Assembly (NCBI GenBank): GCA_973895155.1
Contig: OZ316891.1
Location: 26,288,001 to 26,352,000 of the forward strand
From: Marsupella aquatica
Lineage: Eukaryota > Marchantiophyta
DNA: 64,000 bases
Direction of reading: 5' to 3'
Shown here: positions 25,501 through 37,734 of the stretch, in pieces
Position numbering within the stretch: position 1 is the first letter of the stretch
Layout of the letters: each line of letters opens with the position of its first letter
Program-made: the position numbers and the translations under genes
Notes under the pieces: model-generated
Told to the model about the DNA's origin: nothing
Seen by the model: the letters and a program-made list of their open reading frames with translations, nothing else
The model's database searches: none

Positions 25501-27746
25501 ACGACGCACCAGAGCCAATGCCAATAATAGTAACACTTGTACTTCTGCGTTGAATATTTGAACACAACTTACCCTTTTTCGTATCCATGACATCCATTAT
25601 CGTACCTCCTAAGATGGTTGACTAGCCTGGCTGGTAAACAAAGCTTGTGTTCGTGGGTACATGAAAATGTTCACATTCTCGACAGCCCTGATCTACCTTG
25701 AGTTAGAAAAGCAACCGACAAGCAACCCGGCTGTCGACCAATTCAAAGAGGGCAAAAAACAATTGCCGAAGAATGACACACTGTGGCATAGGTGGCAAGA
25801 TGTAGTGCAGAAAGGGAGAGAAACTGCATGGTGTAGTCGTTCACCGAACTTCTCCAAGCTGAGATGACGTGATTAAAGGATAGAAATCTAGAGGACTGAG
25901 ATCGTGTCTCAAAAACAATTGGTTCCATTCAAACTTTATCGTCTCTCATTGACGCCTTCTATTGTTTGAGCTCTGTAAGTCAGAGATGATGCAGATCTGG
26001 GACCAGCATCCAGTGTAAGATAGGTGACACTCTTTTCTTCTCCAGTGGCCGTCCCTCGGTCGTACGACCACTCCTAAGTTTGATCTTCCACTTAATCCAC
26101 ATGACAAGCATGATTACTGATCTATGTCCCGGGAGCTGCACATAAAAAAGCAGCAGTTGACAAGTGTACCTGGGTACACGGAAGGAAGACCAATATAAAA
26201 CAACAATCAGAGTTTACCATTGTGGGATGACAAGTCCATCCAATGTGTGGAGAAATGCCACGTGACAATGCTGGTGCTTTTATGTGCATTTACCAAAAGA
26301 TACCCCTTTGCTACAATTGGTTACTGCAACGATACCCCTTGGCCGGCATTTGATAACTGTTCTATAATTAAGCTGATAAGTGCTGTATTCAAAGTAGAGC
26401 ACCTTGCCCTGATGAATCTCAATTATTCTCAGAGAAGAAGGCGAAGAACAAGTTAGGACTCAAGTGGACGTTACATGACTGACTCACCAGAACACAGGAT
26501 GATTCCACGTCACAATCTTGGGGATAGAGTTGGAGAGGGATCATGCTCAATACCAAAAGAGAAGATAGCATGAACTGCAACACTCATTAGTACAGCCTGA
26601 TGTCCTTCCAAATTGATCAAACCACCGACATTGCTCTACTGTGATTATCAATTTTAAAGACCGGGGGGTGGGGAGCGCAAGAGAGAGGAAGTGGAGATTC
26701 CAATGCCCCATTCAGTATCAACGTACATGATGACGAGCCTTGTGTAGTTATATATCGTCTGGTCCTAATGCCCGAATGATCACCAAAGTGGGGTTTGACT
26801 CAATGTAATTTTGAGTGAGACAAAGCGAGAAAATTGCGGGTGGCGAAATTGGCGCAACAAAGGAATCTCTGTCTGAAAGTTGCAATCAATACTGTTCGCC
26901 AAAAATCGACCGCCAACAATTTGGGATCCTTACCAATTAGAGATCTAGTTTTATCTCAATTCTCATTAGCTCTCTAATGAACTTTTTCATGATTTCTATT
27001 TTTACGTCAATCGTAACTAAATAGTGCTATTAATATCTCAGGCACATGTATCTGTCTGAGAGAGACGATCCGCTTTTGTCAACCATTGGCGTTAAGATTC
27101 TCTGCTGGCGACCTCGTCTGTCTGTCTGTTTCTCTGTCTGTCCACCGCACCATGCTCCATACTATCAGCCCTTGTGCCCGGTGAAAAACAATATGCATGG
27201 CCGATGCATGTGGCAGCTCTTCGATTTATTGATCCTTATGTTGCAAGAGAAAGAAGTCAACTTGAGTATTGTCTCCACTTTGGGTGGGAGGTAAGGACAA
27301 TTAATCATTTTGGCAGGTGTAGATCTTCCTTGCTTGAAAATAAATCACTGTAGAATCCTCGACGAGTAGCACGGCATTGGCTTCAATGGACAGTATGGCA
27401 CTTAAATTGCACAATCTTCTCTCGGGGGCTTTACGAATAAGTAGCAAAGCAACCTGAAATTCAATGTCAACTTCGCATCTCAAGGAAAAGAGAATAGGTA
27501 GGCAGGGGACCCTAGCTTCAGACCAGTTCTGTCGTGCCCTGAGATTTCTATGACCAGAGGGTGGGCAGCGTCGAAAGCTTTTTCCTTCCCTTCGGTCAAC
27601 TCGCACTGATAAAAATAATATATCCAAATCCGAGCAATTCATTTGAAGGAAGTCGTCGTTCATAAAGGGGTGGAGTGTGGGTGCTTTTCATAACAAAAGG
27701 AAAACCCACGCGTCGGAGAGGAAATCGGGACGACATAACAGTGATG
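22504..27746. other. Gene-poor interval
   Basis: No gene, RNA gene or mobile element could be supported across these 5.2 kb. Short frames on both strands are no longer than expected by chance. A (TCTG)n-like microsatellite lies at about 27116-27144. Confidence 0.45.
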
Positions 27747-27938
27747 GTGCCTTGAAAAGTGGTCATCAGTCTATTATGTGTGAAATTTCCTTTCGTGCCT
27801 TGAAAAGTGGTCATCAGTCTATTATGTGTGAAATTTCCTTTCGTGCCTTGAAAAGTGGTCATCAGTCTATTATGTGTGAAATTTCCTTTCGTGCCTTGAA
27901 AAGTGGTCATCAGTCTATTATGTGTGAAATTTCCTTTC
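27747..27938. repeat. Minisatellite, four perfect 48-bp units
   Basis: Units begin at 27747, 27795, 27843 and 27891. Each reads GTGCCTTGAAAAGTGGTCAT, continues with CAGTCTATTATGTGTG and ends AAATTTCCTTTC. The four look identical. Because 48 is a multiple of three, the array is open on both strands (103 codons plus, 247 codons minus), each frame giving a repeated 16-residue peptide. I treat the frames as by-products of the repeat. Confidence 0.92.
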
Positions 27939-28356
27939 CTTCTTTCCTTTTCCTTCCTCGGCACGGACAGTACTTTGGGCCTTATTAATCTCCTTTCGCA
28001 ATTTCCCGTTAGTTGTACTATCTGTTTCGTCCACGGCAGTACTCTACAAGGCGGCGGGCCACAATATGGAGAGCGAAAGACGGCAAAAGAGCGAAGACGC
28101 TGCCACCAAGACGGAACGAACGAAAGTGAATCTGTCCTCGCATAGGTAGACTGATCAGTGAGCGGCAACAACGAAAACTTTGGGCTGTGATGCCCATGTG
28201 TCACATGACTCTGGGCGGAGAACAAAAGGTCCCTTACCCATTGCCAACCAAGCAATAATACCAAGTCCTCGACCAAATGGAGGCTGTTAAAATGGCCTAC
28301 ACTGGATGGACAAGAGGCAATGAATGCTGCAAATGTCATCTAAGGAAGAGCCCTAA

Positions 28357-28959
28357 GAGCATCTGCAACTTGGTGGTTACATTAAATACCCAGTCTGCCT
28401 CCCATAGCATCTCCAATCCAGCATCTCCAATCCAACTGGGTTTTGCAAATTGGGTACATTAACTATCCAGTCCTATAGTGTCCTATATTTAGTTCACTGT
28501 ATATATTTTAGGGGCCAATTGGAAAGCAACCCCAACCATAATGAGATAATTAATCTTCTGAAAGGTGTGGACCAAACCCAATAAAGTAAATCTAAAAAAT
28601 CAAGTCCAACCCATTCAGTCTATGCTATCTGAATTTCAGGAATGGAGTTTTTGTTATTGAATTTATGTATGGGAGATATTATACACTAGTCAGCTCCTTA
28701 TCAGATTGTTGTCTAATCTTGATACCTGCTTGTTAGGGAAGATTACCCCATCAGGGTTGGGACTATTTTTTAGTTGGCCCCTACAGATAAGTAGGGTAAA
28801 CTAAATACAGGACATTGTGTCAAATTGTATAGTTAATGTACCCAGTTTGCAAAATGCTCTCACAATGAGTGGGCTAGACATGACTTTTTAGATTTGCTTT
28901 AGTTGGGTTTGGTCAACACCCAAATAGAGGAGCAAAATGCAGTTGGCTGGAGGACGCTC
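28357..28959. mobile_element. Tourist/Harbinger-like MITE with long imperfect inverted repeats
   Basis: A 603-bp element is flanked by TAA on both sides (28354-28356 and 28960-28962), the 3-bp target duplication typical of PIF/Harbinger elements. The ends read GAGCATCTGCAACTTGG on the left and GAGCGTCCTCCAGCCAACTG on the right complement. Inner arms pair as well: TTGCAAA(T/C)TGGGTACATTA near 28444 is inverted near 28840, so the whole element can fold back. There is no coding capacity, so it would depend on a transposase elsewhere. Confidence 0.6.
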
Positions 28960-29366
28960 TAATAATATGTGTGGACTTGCCAAATCGACCTGTCGACACG
29001 AGCGCACATTCAAAAACTGCCATTGACTATTGAAAAGCCATGAAAGAAGGTTAGATGAGTTGTTTCCATCGTCCTACTAAAGTAATGAACTCTGCCACAT
29101 GTTCAACCCAAAGTGACACGTCCTTAACTCTGATACAGTCATCCTCAGCTGCTTGACAGCAATCTGGTCTAGCTCTCTCCATTTTTCTGATGTCGTAGCC
29201 TTTCTCGTAGAAAATACGGCTTGTCGATGTACAGCACATAGAATATACAGATTCTCTGGACTCGCCAACGATCAAAGTGACTGAGTTAACCAGTCAACAA
29301 ACATGTCACATGATTATTTGCTAGATTCTAGATGGGGCCCGTTGGCCAAGATAGACTCTACAATAT

Positions 29367-29512
29367 TGTGTGCTCGTCCACCACCTATCATTGATCATCT
29401 ATGTCACCTCTTGAATTAGTGAAGGCATCTTTTCCCTACTGTGTGCTCGTCCACCACCTGTCATTAATCATCTATGTCACCTCTTGAATTAGTGAAGGCA
29501 TCTTTTCCCTCT
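29367..29512. repeat. Tandem duplication, two 73-bp units
   Basis: Units start at 29367 and 29440 with TGTGTGCTCGTCCACCACCT and end AGTGAAGGCATCTTTTCCCT; they differ at two or three positions. The sequence right after the second unit (CTGCTGGTAATCACA..GCAAAATGTGG) recurs at about 38390. Confidence 0.85.
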
Positions 29513-30620
29513 GCTGGTAATCACAGAGCAAAATGTGGTAACATACTTCGCACTCATTGATTTAAAAAACAATTAGAGGTTTATCATAGTATGGAGGTAT
29601 GTCATACACGTATGTCATATTTTGATGTGTATCTTTTCGGACTCTATTTCGATCTGCAAAGAATTCGCTGGCACGTCATCACCTTGAGCACGGCCTAAGT
29701 AAGGAGAAATTTATCTTTCAAAATAAGGTCGATAGAGCCATCGAAACACCAAAGCTGTCCTATGTATTGACCTCAGCTATATTCCATGACACACCACACT
29801 CCATTCCAAGAAACTTTCCCCACTATTTTCGCGAATTGAGGCCAAGCAACTTTGAACTAAACCAGCAGTGATCATGATCCTGATTTTGTAGTGATACAGC
29901 GTACGAATTTTTTATTGGAAAAATCCAGTTACAACAAAGCGAGAACGCTCGTCTTGTTAATTAATGAATCATCAGGAGATGGGCCATCACCACAGGGGCA
30001 GCTACTTATGATACTCCAGTGCTCGCTCATCTAGAGTTCCAGATTGACAAAGCAGCTAGCTGCTGGTCTACCTATGGCATGCAAGCCCACCGCCCACATG
30101 ACCATGCCTCGTCGGCAGCAAAGTCAGAAGAACAATCAATCAATAGTCTTTTGAGTGGGCCACAGGTTGGGCCGCCATATGAGCATTGATCTCACCCGAT
30201 AGACATAACAACAAGACGAGTGAGCTGCAGCGAGGCCGAACACAAATACGGTAGCTAGCAGCCTGGCTTATAAATAATCGCCAATCGATTTTCTGGTTCG
30301 GTTCTAGCCGTGACGAGGAGATGGGACGACTCAAGCGGAGTTGGGCGGAAGGGTTCAGAAGTTCACGAGAGTTAGCTACTTCACGTGGGTTTCTTCAAGT
30401 CCGGCTGACTGATTTGTACAGCATTGGTTGAATTCAAAGCCTATGTGACATACGAACAGACGGAGCACATCGGATCGCCCAAACAACGGACCGACCCAGC
30501 ACCTGCAAGCCTTATCTGCAGCAGCACCTTGCTGGCTAGAAAAAATAGTACATGCTATAATACCAAGCTAGCGTGAGACGAATTGATGCCTCCCTCATCA
30601 ATTCCACCGGCCCTGATGAT
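29513..30620. other. Spacer downstream of the aquaporin gene
   Basis: I see no gene. The end nearest 30600 may hold the 3' untranslated region and terminator of the minus-strand aquaporin, but no clear polyadenylation signal stands out. Confidence 0.4.
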
Positions 30621-30742
30621 GAGAAAGAATTCAACCGCACAACTCAACATCCCACAAAGTAAAGTACATAGCTAGGCGCCTGAGAAAGAATTCAACCGCA
30701 CCACCTCAACATCCCACAAAGTAAATTACATAGCTAGACGCC
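30621..30742. repeat. Tandem duplication next to the aquaporin 3' end, two 61-bp units
   Basis: Units start at 30621 and 30682 with GAGAAAGAATTCAACCGCAC and end CATAGCTAG(G/A)CGCCTGA. The block lies 37 bp beyond the aquaporin stop codon and therefore probably within its 3' untranslated region. Confidence 0.85.
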
Positions 30743-30778
30743 TGATCATTGCTCCAGGACTGAGGCTATATGTATGCA

Positions 30779-33078
30779 CTAGATGTTGCTCTGGCTGCGA
30801 AACGATCCGAGGGCTTTGAACGGCCCGGCCCTCAGCACATATTGGTGATAGGCAGCTGCGAGCGCTGCTCCGATGAATGGCCCGACCCAGAAGATCCACT
30901 GCACACGCCACACACATTTAGAAAGCACCACCAAGAAACCAGTCAGAATCTGGCAATCCCAATTCTACCAGGGTAAAAGTTCGTTTGGAGCTTAGCACTG
31001 AGTTCAGATTCATGCTCGTTGATGAAACCAAAAAAAAACGCCACCCCACTCCGTTCATGTGAGATTTTCATGGAAAGGACGCATGATCACGTCTCCAGTA
31101 CGGAGTTGCGTTCAATAGACTTTCCAAACTAAATCTAACCCAGCTTAAATTTAGTACAACCGATACAGGAAATGCATGCAGTCGTAGATGACGCGCGAGT
31201 ACAGTACGGACACGGAGCCAACATAGTAGGAAACGGAGAAAATGGAGAAGGCCCTTCGTAAGTCATGATTGATTAATGCCGGAAGAAGAAGAGCAACGGT
31301 ATGTGATCTTTGCAAGATCTGGAGCAGCTGATCAAGTGATGGAGAAAGGCACAGTAGCGAAGGTGAGAAACTCACATGGTCATTCCACACTTGCGTCCTG
31401 TTGTAGATGACGGCGGCGCCAAAGCTCCGTGCCGGGTTGATCCCGGTGCCTGTGATGGGAATAGTCGCCAAATGGACAACAAAGACGGCGAAGCCAATTG
31501 GAAGTGGAGCCAGAACCTGGTCATCACATACAAAACTACATGAGTCAGAACTGAAAATCATATATCTCGATATTTTACAACGAGGGATACCCTTCCATGC
31601 AAGCCTGAGAAGTGAGAACGCCACTACTTGCCGAGACAATTCCGCCTTACATACGGTTTCGGACAGTAAACGCCATCAGCCAATCGTTAGATAAGATACA
31701 CCGGATATAACGAAAACATTTAGAGTAAACGAGATTCACAAGGAAAGCTTGATACTCCACTTGCGAAAAGAGAAACCTAACCTTCGCAAGTACATACAAA
31801 AAATACTGATGTGGAAGTGAAGTGAGTAAGGATTTACTGAGCCTTGCTAATTCTAGGTATTTGGGGAGTCGGGAGAGGCTGGGTAAGGTACATACCGGAA
31901 CATGAGAGTCGCGAGCGTTTCGTTTGGGATCGGTAGCAGAGAACACGGTGTACACGAGAACAAATGTGCCGATGATCTCGGCCCCGAGGCCAGTTCCTAT
32001 TGTGTAACCATTTTGAACAACATTTGCTCCGCCATTTAGACTTTCGTAGTAGGATGTTTGCCAGCCCTTCACCAGCCCAGCTCCGCAAATTGCTCCTAGG
32101 CACTGAGCGATTATGTACAGCACAGCACGAGGGAGTGTCACTTTTCTTGCCAAGAAGAGGCCGAACGTCACTGCTGGGTTGATGTGTCCACCTGCACAAT
32201 TTCAAGGATAAACCTTAGCCTCCTGGATGGCTCTGCAAAGGGTACGCCAAGTGGAGCATAGTGGACAGCAACCAAAACCTCGACGGGCCATCACTGTTTA
32301 TATTTTGAACACGATTTTGATAATACTGGCCAAATCCAGGAGATCCTACCGATACCTCTGTAGCCTTGTGGGTGGAAGACCTTGAAGGAAATACTAGATT
32401 TTATTCCGAAAATTAAATCAAAACATGTTACTTTGGTGGTCTGACCGGGTTACGCAAAAACCCATCAACCCTGTATATTCTGGAGGGCGGTGAGAAATGC
32501 TGGCGAAGAATCTATCTACTTCCGCTTATGTCTGCCTGCAGGCAAGATGGAGAGACTTGGAGAGACCAGCTGCAACCATAATACTGTCTACATTGGCAGC
32601 CGAGGGAATTCTAAGGTTGGGAAGTCGATACAGCAGCTACAAGTCAGAAGCGAGTGACACCGCTGAACATTGGCAGCGTAGACCACGACGTTGTCGTGAC
32701 ATTCGTGATCGGGTTCGTGATACAATGAAAGGAGAATGGTTATTACCAAGTTGGGATGAAATGGTAGAACGTACCTGAAATCCCGGCAGTGCAGTAGACA
32801 AGAATAAAGATCATGCCTCCAAACGCCCATGCAACTCCGAGCATCCCAACACCACCACAAGCTCCAGATGTGGAACTCGAATGATTGTTCCCAATAACAG
32901 TTCCGATGGTGATGTACAGGAAGAGGAGAGTGGCGACGAATTCAGCAATAACGGCTCGATACAAACCCCATTCTCCGAACTCGCTCATCTCAATGAGGCG
33001 TGCTGGAGGCGGATCAGTGTAATCCTTTCCATGAGGATACCCCTCGCCTGCCACATCTTTGTGAGCGCTGTCTGTCAT
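30779..33078 (-). CDS. PIP2: Plasma-membrane aquaporin, PIP2 type (four exons, 286 aa)
   Basis: Minus-strand exons are 33078-32775, 32191-31896, 31516-31376 and 30898-30779. All introns are GT..AG and the frame joins perfectly: 304 + 296 + 141 + 120 bp = 286 codons plus stop. The product is a six-helix water/small-solute channel of the plasma membrane. Both pore loops are present: [12 protein letters not shown] spans the exon 1/2 junction, and [11 protein letters not shown] is in exon 3. His in VVHLATIP and Thr-x-x-x-x-x-Arg in the second NPA loop give the water-selective F-H-T-R filter of PIPs. The short N-terminus (about 40 residues before helix 1, with [11 protein letters not shown]) and the C-terminal SFRSQSNI with a phosphorylatable Ser fit PIP2 rather than PIP1. 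Three introns is the usual PIP pattern. The gene looks intact and is the best host gene in the window. Confidence 0.95.
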
Positions 33079-35479
33079 GACGACAGTTTGCTATTGCTAT
33101 TGTTATATTCTTCCCTGTTGTTCCCCTGCCTTGATAATATACAGGTCAGCTCAGACGGTGATCACTCGTCCACCTTCAGGAGCTGTATGCTGCTCCTGAC
33201 GTTTCTGTTGAGAAACTAGTCGAGCACACTCAGTAGCGATCTAGTCCTCTAAGTGACCCAAGCGCATGGATGGAGTTTTTGAGCTCAGCAGTACAAAGAA
33301 CACGATTCGCTCCTTCGTGAATGCCTGGAGAAACACAGCACCACCTGGAAACTGACGCTGGCTCTAACAAGTGAAACAGCCACACTGGATGCGTGGTAGT
33401 GAGTGATGGGTGAGAACTAATGCACCACATCGGTTTTATGGGCTGGTTACGAGTCTTCGCCTCTGCTTCCTAGCGGACCTACGGTGTAGCTGCACAAGGG
33501 CAAGGCAGGTGGATCAAAGGTATTACCAGCGAATATTAAATTCAGCTATTCGTTACTCGTGCACAGTTTTTACAACCTACGGAGCTGCACTGATTAGTAG
33601 CTTTTAAAGCTCACTCGACAGGCTCCCGTCTACTGTACTTTTGCGGCACTCTGGCTTCTCTTCTCGCTCTACTCAGCTCCTGAGAAGCCGTTCTAGGATG
33701 ATGATCACTACCATCACCCCCCCACCCCCCACCCCAAACAGTTTACTTTCCCCAACGGTTGGCCGATCTCTGCTACCGATCCCAAACGAAAGTGTTCTCT
33801 GCTAGGGGGGGAGGCTCCAGGAACCGAGGAAAGTGAGCACTGTAGCCAGAGTGAGGGAAGGAAAGGGAATATGGTACGTAACAAACTACCGATTCAAAGT
33901 TTCCGGAGAGTATTTAAGGGAGAACGATAGACAGGAAGGGCAACTCGAGTTAATCAATTCCTGACAAATAACAGAGAAAGCTAAAGGACGGATGGGACAG
34001 TTGAGACGTCGTCTAATAAAGCGAAATGTGTGGTTATCCTCATGAGCTATGCACGCCCGTCAGAACCACAACGATGAAGTCCAATGAACCCGTGCTGTCA
34101 GTCTCCCCCTCCGAACCTGGGCATGTGACAAACACAGTACGTGTGACTACTACGTTCTAATTTACACCCCCCGCCCTCCCATTTTATATTAGCATCCACT
34201 AATCTCTCTCTCGCTCTCTCTCGCTCTCCACCAACACACACCGTTCAGCTCATCAACAGGTGCAGATTCGCTCTCTCCTCGATCCTGGTGGCTAACTTGT
34301 GCAGAGATTGTAGTCTTGGATAAGGGCTCTCGAAAGGTATGGTACTACGGACGGACTGGCAGTTTCTGCAGGCCTGCAAGCTGGCCCTACGGTGCCAAGT
34401 AGCTCCGCAGAATTACTGAGTACAGCCAGCGATACCTCCAATGCCCTGCTGCTGCTGCGCAACGCATAGGGGCGTGCCTTCTGAGGGACGACTGTCGACG
34501 AGTGTTTTCGGCACGTAAGCACCCTCTGAGGGACGACTGTTGTTGTTGTTGAGAGAGAGAGAAACTAAAACACAGCGAGCCTGAAAAAGATAGACAGCGA
34601 TAGAGAACGACTGGGCCTGAGAAAGATTGCTAGAGACCAAATCACAGAAAGGCAGGCAAATAATGAAATGGTGAACGAATGACTGCGACTGTCAAGTAGA
34701 CTAGAGATCGGGCAAATCCGCAAAGAGACTTCGAGAGAGGAACTGTATCGCTGATGATTTACATCAACATTTTACAATCAACAAGACGATCTGAAGAGTA
34801 TTCAGATCCGATGTAGGAAACCCCCGAGATTCTAGTAGACTACATTATTTTTAGGAGAATTACAAAAGGCACTAGGTAGCTTTTGAAACTATACAATTGC
34901 CGACCCTTCAAAAATGATTAAAAATCACTAAAAATCACATAAAAATTCATGCTTTGTAAACCCAGCCCAATTTTGTATTTTGGAAAAGTTCAATGTCTTC
35001 GCACCAGATACTAGGGCATCTCCAAGCTGTAAACGAGGAAGATATGGATAGATTTAAGGTGGCGGGGGCCATGGCCATAGCCAAAAATCGCTGTAGATCA
35101 ACTCCCAAGCCATAGCTAAATTATGGTCATGCTGGCAAAGAGTAACTTGTGGATAGGTTTAAGAGGAAGTGGCCATAGCGAAACATAATTCAACTAACTC
35201 CCAACCCGATATATAATTCATTAGGGTCATGGCCAAAGACAAGTTTGCATCTGTCAATTCAGATTTCTCAATTAGTCCTTGATCCTCTTTCATGGCTCAT
35301 TAAAAGTGGACTTGCCTTTCTAGTGAAATCCAAATCTTTAGAAGTTGTATGTGAACAGACCTTTCTATATTGAAGTTGAAGCTCTCATAAACACCAGTTC
35401 CTAAGCAAACTTAAGACAGTCCATAATATTGTAGTCGTTTCCCAATTCCTATCAAACCATGGTTGTGACCCAGGAGGCC
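33079..35479. other. Upstream region of the aquaporin gene
   Basis: No gene is supported. On the minus strand, a TATAAAA at about 34186-34192 could be a TATA box; it would imply a 5' untranslated region of about 1.1 kb, possibly with an intron, which is unproven. Other marks are a C-run (33716-33737), a CT/GA microsatellite (34202-34231) and a duplicated CTCTGAGGGACGACTGT near 34477 and 34525. Confidence 0.35.
34202..34231. repeat. CT/GA microsatellite
   Basis: A (CT)n tract interrupted by CG lies upstream of the aquaporin. Read on the gene's strand it is a GA-repeat of the kind bound by plant GAGA-binding factors; a regulatory role is only a possibility. Confidence 0.6.
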
Positions 35480-35620
35480 CTGGTACCTATCTCACTGGTT
35501 AATGTACCAGATTGTGCGCCAGCCATGTCTGGCAGGGTGTCTGGTTCAAATTCTGTTGTGTGTTCCACAGGGCTTGGGTAGATGGTAGAAACTATATTAA
35601 AAGAAAAATCAATGTAATTT
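35480..35620 (+). mobile_element. Candidate tRNA-derived SINE head
   Basis: ATCTCACTGGTTAATG at about 35489-35504 resembles the pol III A box and D-arm of a tRNA, and GGTTCAAATTC at 35543-35553 resembles the B box. The spacing of about 38 bp is suitable. The sequence between them does not fold as a functional tRNA that I can see, and a short A-rich region follows, so a SINE relic is more likely than a tRNA gene. No second copy was seen in the window, which keeps confidence low. Confidence 0.35.
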
Positions 35621-37056
35621 AAGGTTTGATCCAAAGTTTGAGGAAGCTTACTTGCACTATTTTTGTTTAATTCAGGAAAGCTATTTTGTGGCAATCAACA
35701 GGTGAAACAAGGGCACGCCAGCAGGTAGCTGGTGGGTTGTGCTCTTCAATTGGAAACCCTGGAAGCAATCTGAATGATTGCCTTATTGCCAGGAACATGA
35801 TTATCAATTGTTATTTTTTTAGAATGAGGAGCTTACAGCAATATCCCATTTTCTATTTCTATGCTTATGGCATTGAAAGTGTCCATTGCGGGTTAGTCAA
35901 GGAGCACCTTGTGAAGCATAGGATGAAATCTTGTCCTAAAACGGACACAGGTTTGCTAGGGTCATCAACATACATGGACATGTGCACCTACTCTTCATGG
36001 GACCTGTGGTCTAGAGTGAAGACTCTAAACGATGACTTTGGGGGGGGGGGGCGAGGGGGGGTGGAGGTGCTGACTAAAGTTGGGAAGGCAGGTGACAATG
36101 GGGCTTGGGGCAGGGTGCATCATGTGAGGATCGGAGTCACTTAAAAGCAATTGAACTCAAATTGTTGAATGCAGGCCTGAATGTCCAGATCTCTACTTAT
36201 GTTCAAAAGACCGCCAGTCAGGCTAATGAGACTAATTATGTTTGTTCATATTTATGTGGGGAATCTATTGATTGAGCAACTACAAGTTTAAACTAAGTAA
36301 TGCGCAAACAGCCCACAAGGCAACAGGAAATGTGAGCTCTATATGGTTGGTGTTCTAGAGGAGTGACTCTGGTGTTTAGTTCCTGAAATATCTGAGCCTT
36401 ACATAGCTGATGTTCTATAGGATTGACACTGTCGCATTGCGTTCCTTGATGGCGGAATGACACTGATTTCTTGCTCTTTAAGTTGGCATCAAATATGAGA
36501 TAAATGTGAGTTTTGTTCTTGAGCGGTTCTTGTTTCTATTAGCATCACTTGTTCGAATTTGTGCTATGCGTGCTTTTGGGTTGAAGGTGCTCTCAAAGGT
36601 TGGCTGCTGCAGCTAAAGACAACCACAATTGTTAATGCTGTATGGAAAATGTTGACAATTACTAACCTTGCCCAAGTTTGTCAGTGTAGCATTGCTCATG
36701 TTTGAGACCATTTTAACATAATAATGCCCCATAAGTGTTACCATGTTTGTGTAAAAGCTAGAGAAGATCATGCTCTACCAAATCTACTCCTTGTGCCTTT
36801 CTTTGAGAGTGAATCGCAGGTGGGTGTGCAGAGCTTGTATAAAAGAGGTGTTCCAATACAGAAATGTCCCAAGTCCCCACAAGGCACTTCAAAAACTCTT
36901 ATTGTTTATGATGGCCACATACTTTTTGCTCCTTCAAAAATTGAGAACTTTCAATTATATGATCCATCAAATCGTTTTTGTCTAACACCTTTGATGTTGA
37001 GGGAACAGAACGATGCCTACAGCAATATCATTCATTACGTAAGTACCGATTAAAAT
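35621..37056. other. Spacer
   Basis: There is no supportable gene. A frame at 35686-36144 (plus) contains a run of ten G at about 36041-36050 and shows no domain. Confidence 0.45.
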
Positions 37057-37232
37057 CATTGTCCCCAAGGAAGCACAATAAATGTGCACATATCTGATGT
37101 TGAAAGACAAGGGATAACATCATGAGCTGTTACTATGAGAAGGACATTGTCCCCAAGGAAGCACAATAAATGTGCACATATCTGATGTTGAAAAACAAGG
37201 GAAAACATCATGAGCTGTTACTATGAGAAGGG
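37057..37232. repeat. Tandem duplication, two 88-bp units
   Basis: Units start at 37057 and 37145 with CATTGTCCCCAAGGAAGCAC and end GCTGTTACTATGAGAAGG. They differ at two positions. Confidence 0.88.
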
Positions 37233-37734
37233 AGTGACATTTGGTGACAATGTCACGGACAAGATAATATAAGATGCACAAAACTGGTGTGATAGAAAGA
37301 ACGATGTCATAGGCATCGTTGTCAATTGAAAGGATTTTATATAACAGATACCAACAATATAAAACCAGTGGTTTCCCTCGCCTACAAGCTAGCTGCGGAG
37401 TTTCCTCAACGGAGGTTGTCCCTTAAAACTGTTTGAGTAAGATATATTTATTTATTTTATAATAGTGCTGTATTGCGTACAAAATAACGTTGTCCCAGAC
37501 AAGAGAATGAACAAGCCTATAAAAGGACAAGTTTATTAAAGGGAAATAGTACCGTATGCACACCAATCAATAACGACAATGTAGACAAGACAAAGCAGGA
37601 ATCGGGCCTGTCATTTCACAGCGCGCCACGTCTACAAGACTGGGAACCAATCAGAAACGGCAAAGTCAGCACCCCAATATCTATGGATATATAATATAAT
37701 AGTATAATTATTATTTATACAACTCTAATCAGAC

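Noticed and set aside
27747-27938. CRISPR-like array
   Set aside because: Units are directly abutting 48-mers with no unique spacers, in a plant genome.
27596-28339. 247-codon minus frame and 103-codon plus frame across the minisatellite
   Set aside because: The length comes from the 48-bp repeat being open on both strands; flanking peptide shows no domain or splice logic.
29077-29268. Copia gag-like peptide (EKWRELDQIAVKQLRMTVSE)
   Set aside because: The pattern resembles the conserved copia gag block, but it is isolated, frame-shifted and without pol sequence nearby.
35480-35560. Functional tRNA gene
   Set aside because: Boxes are present, but acceptor and anticodon stems do not pair convincingly.
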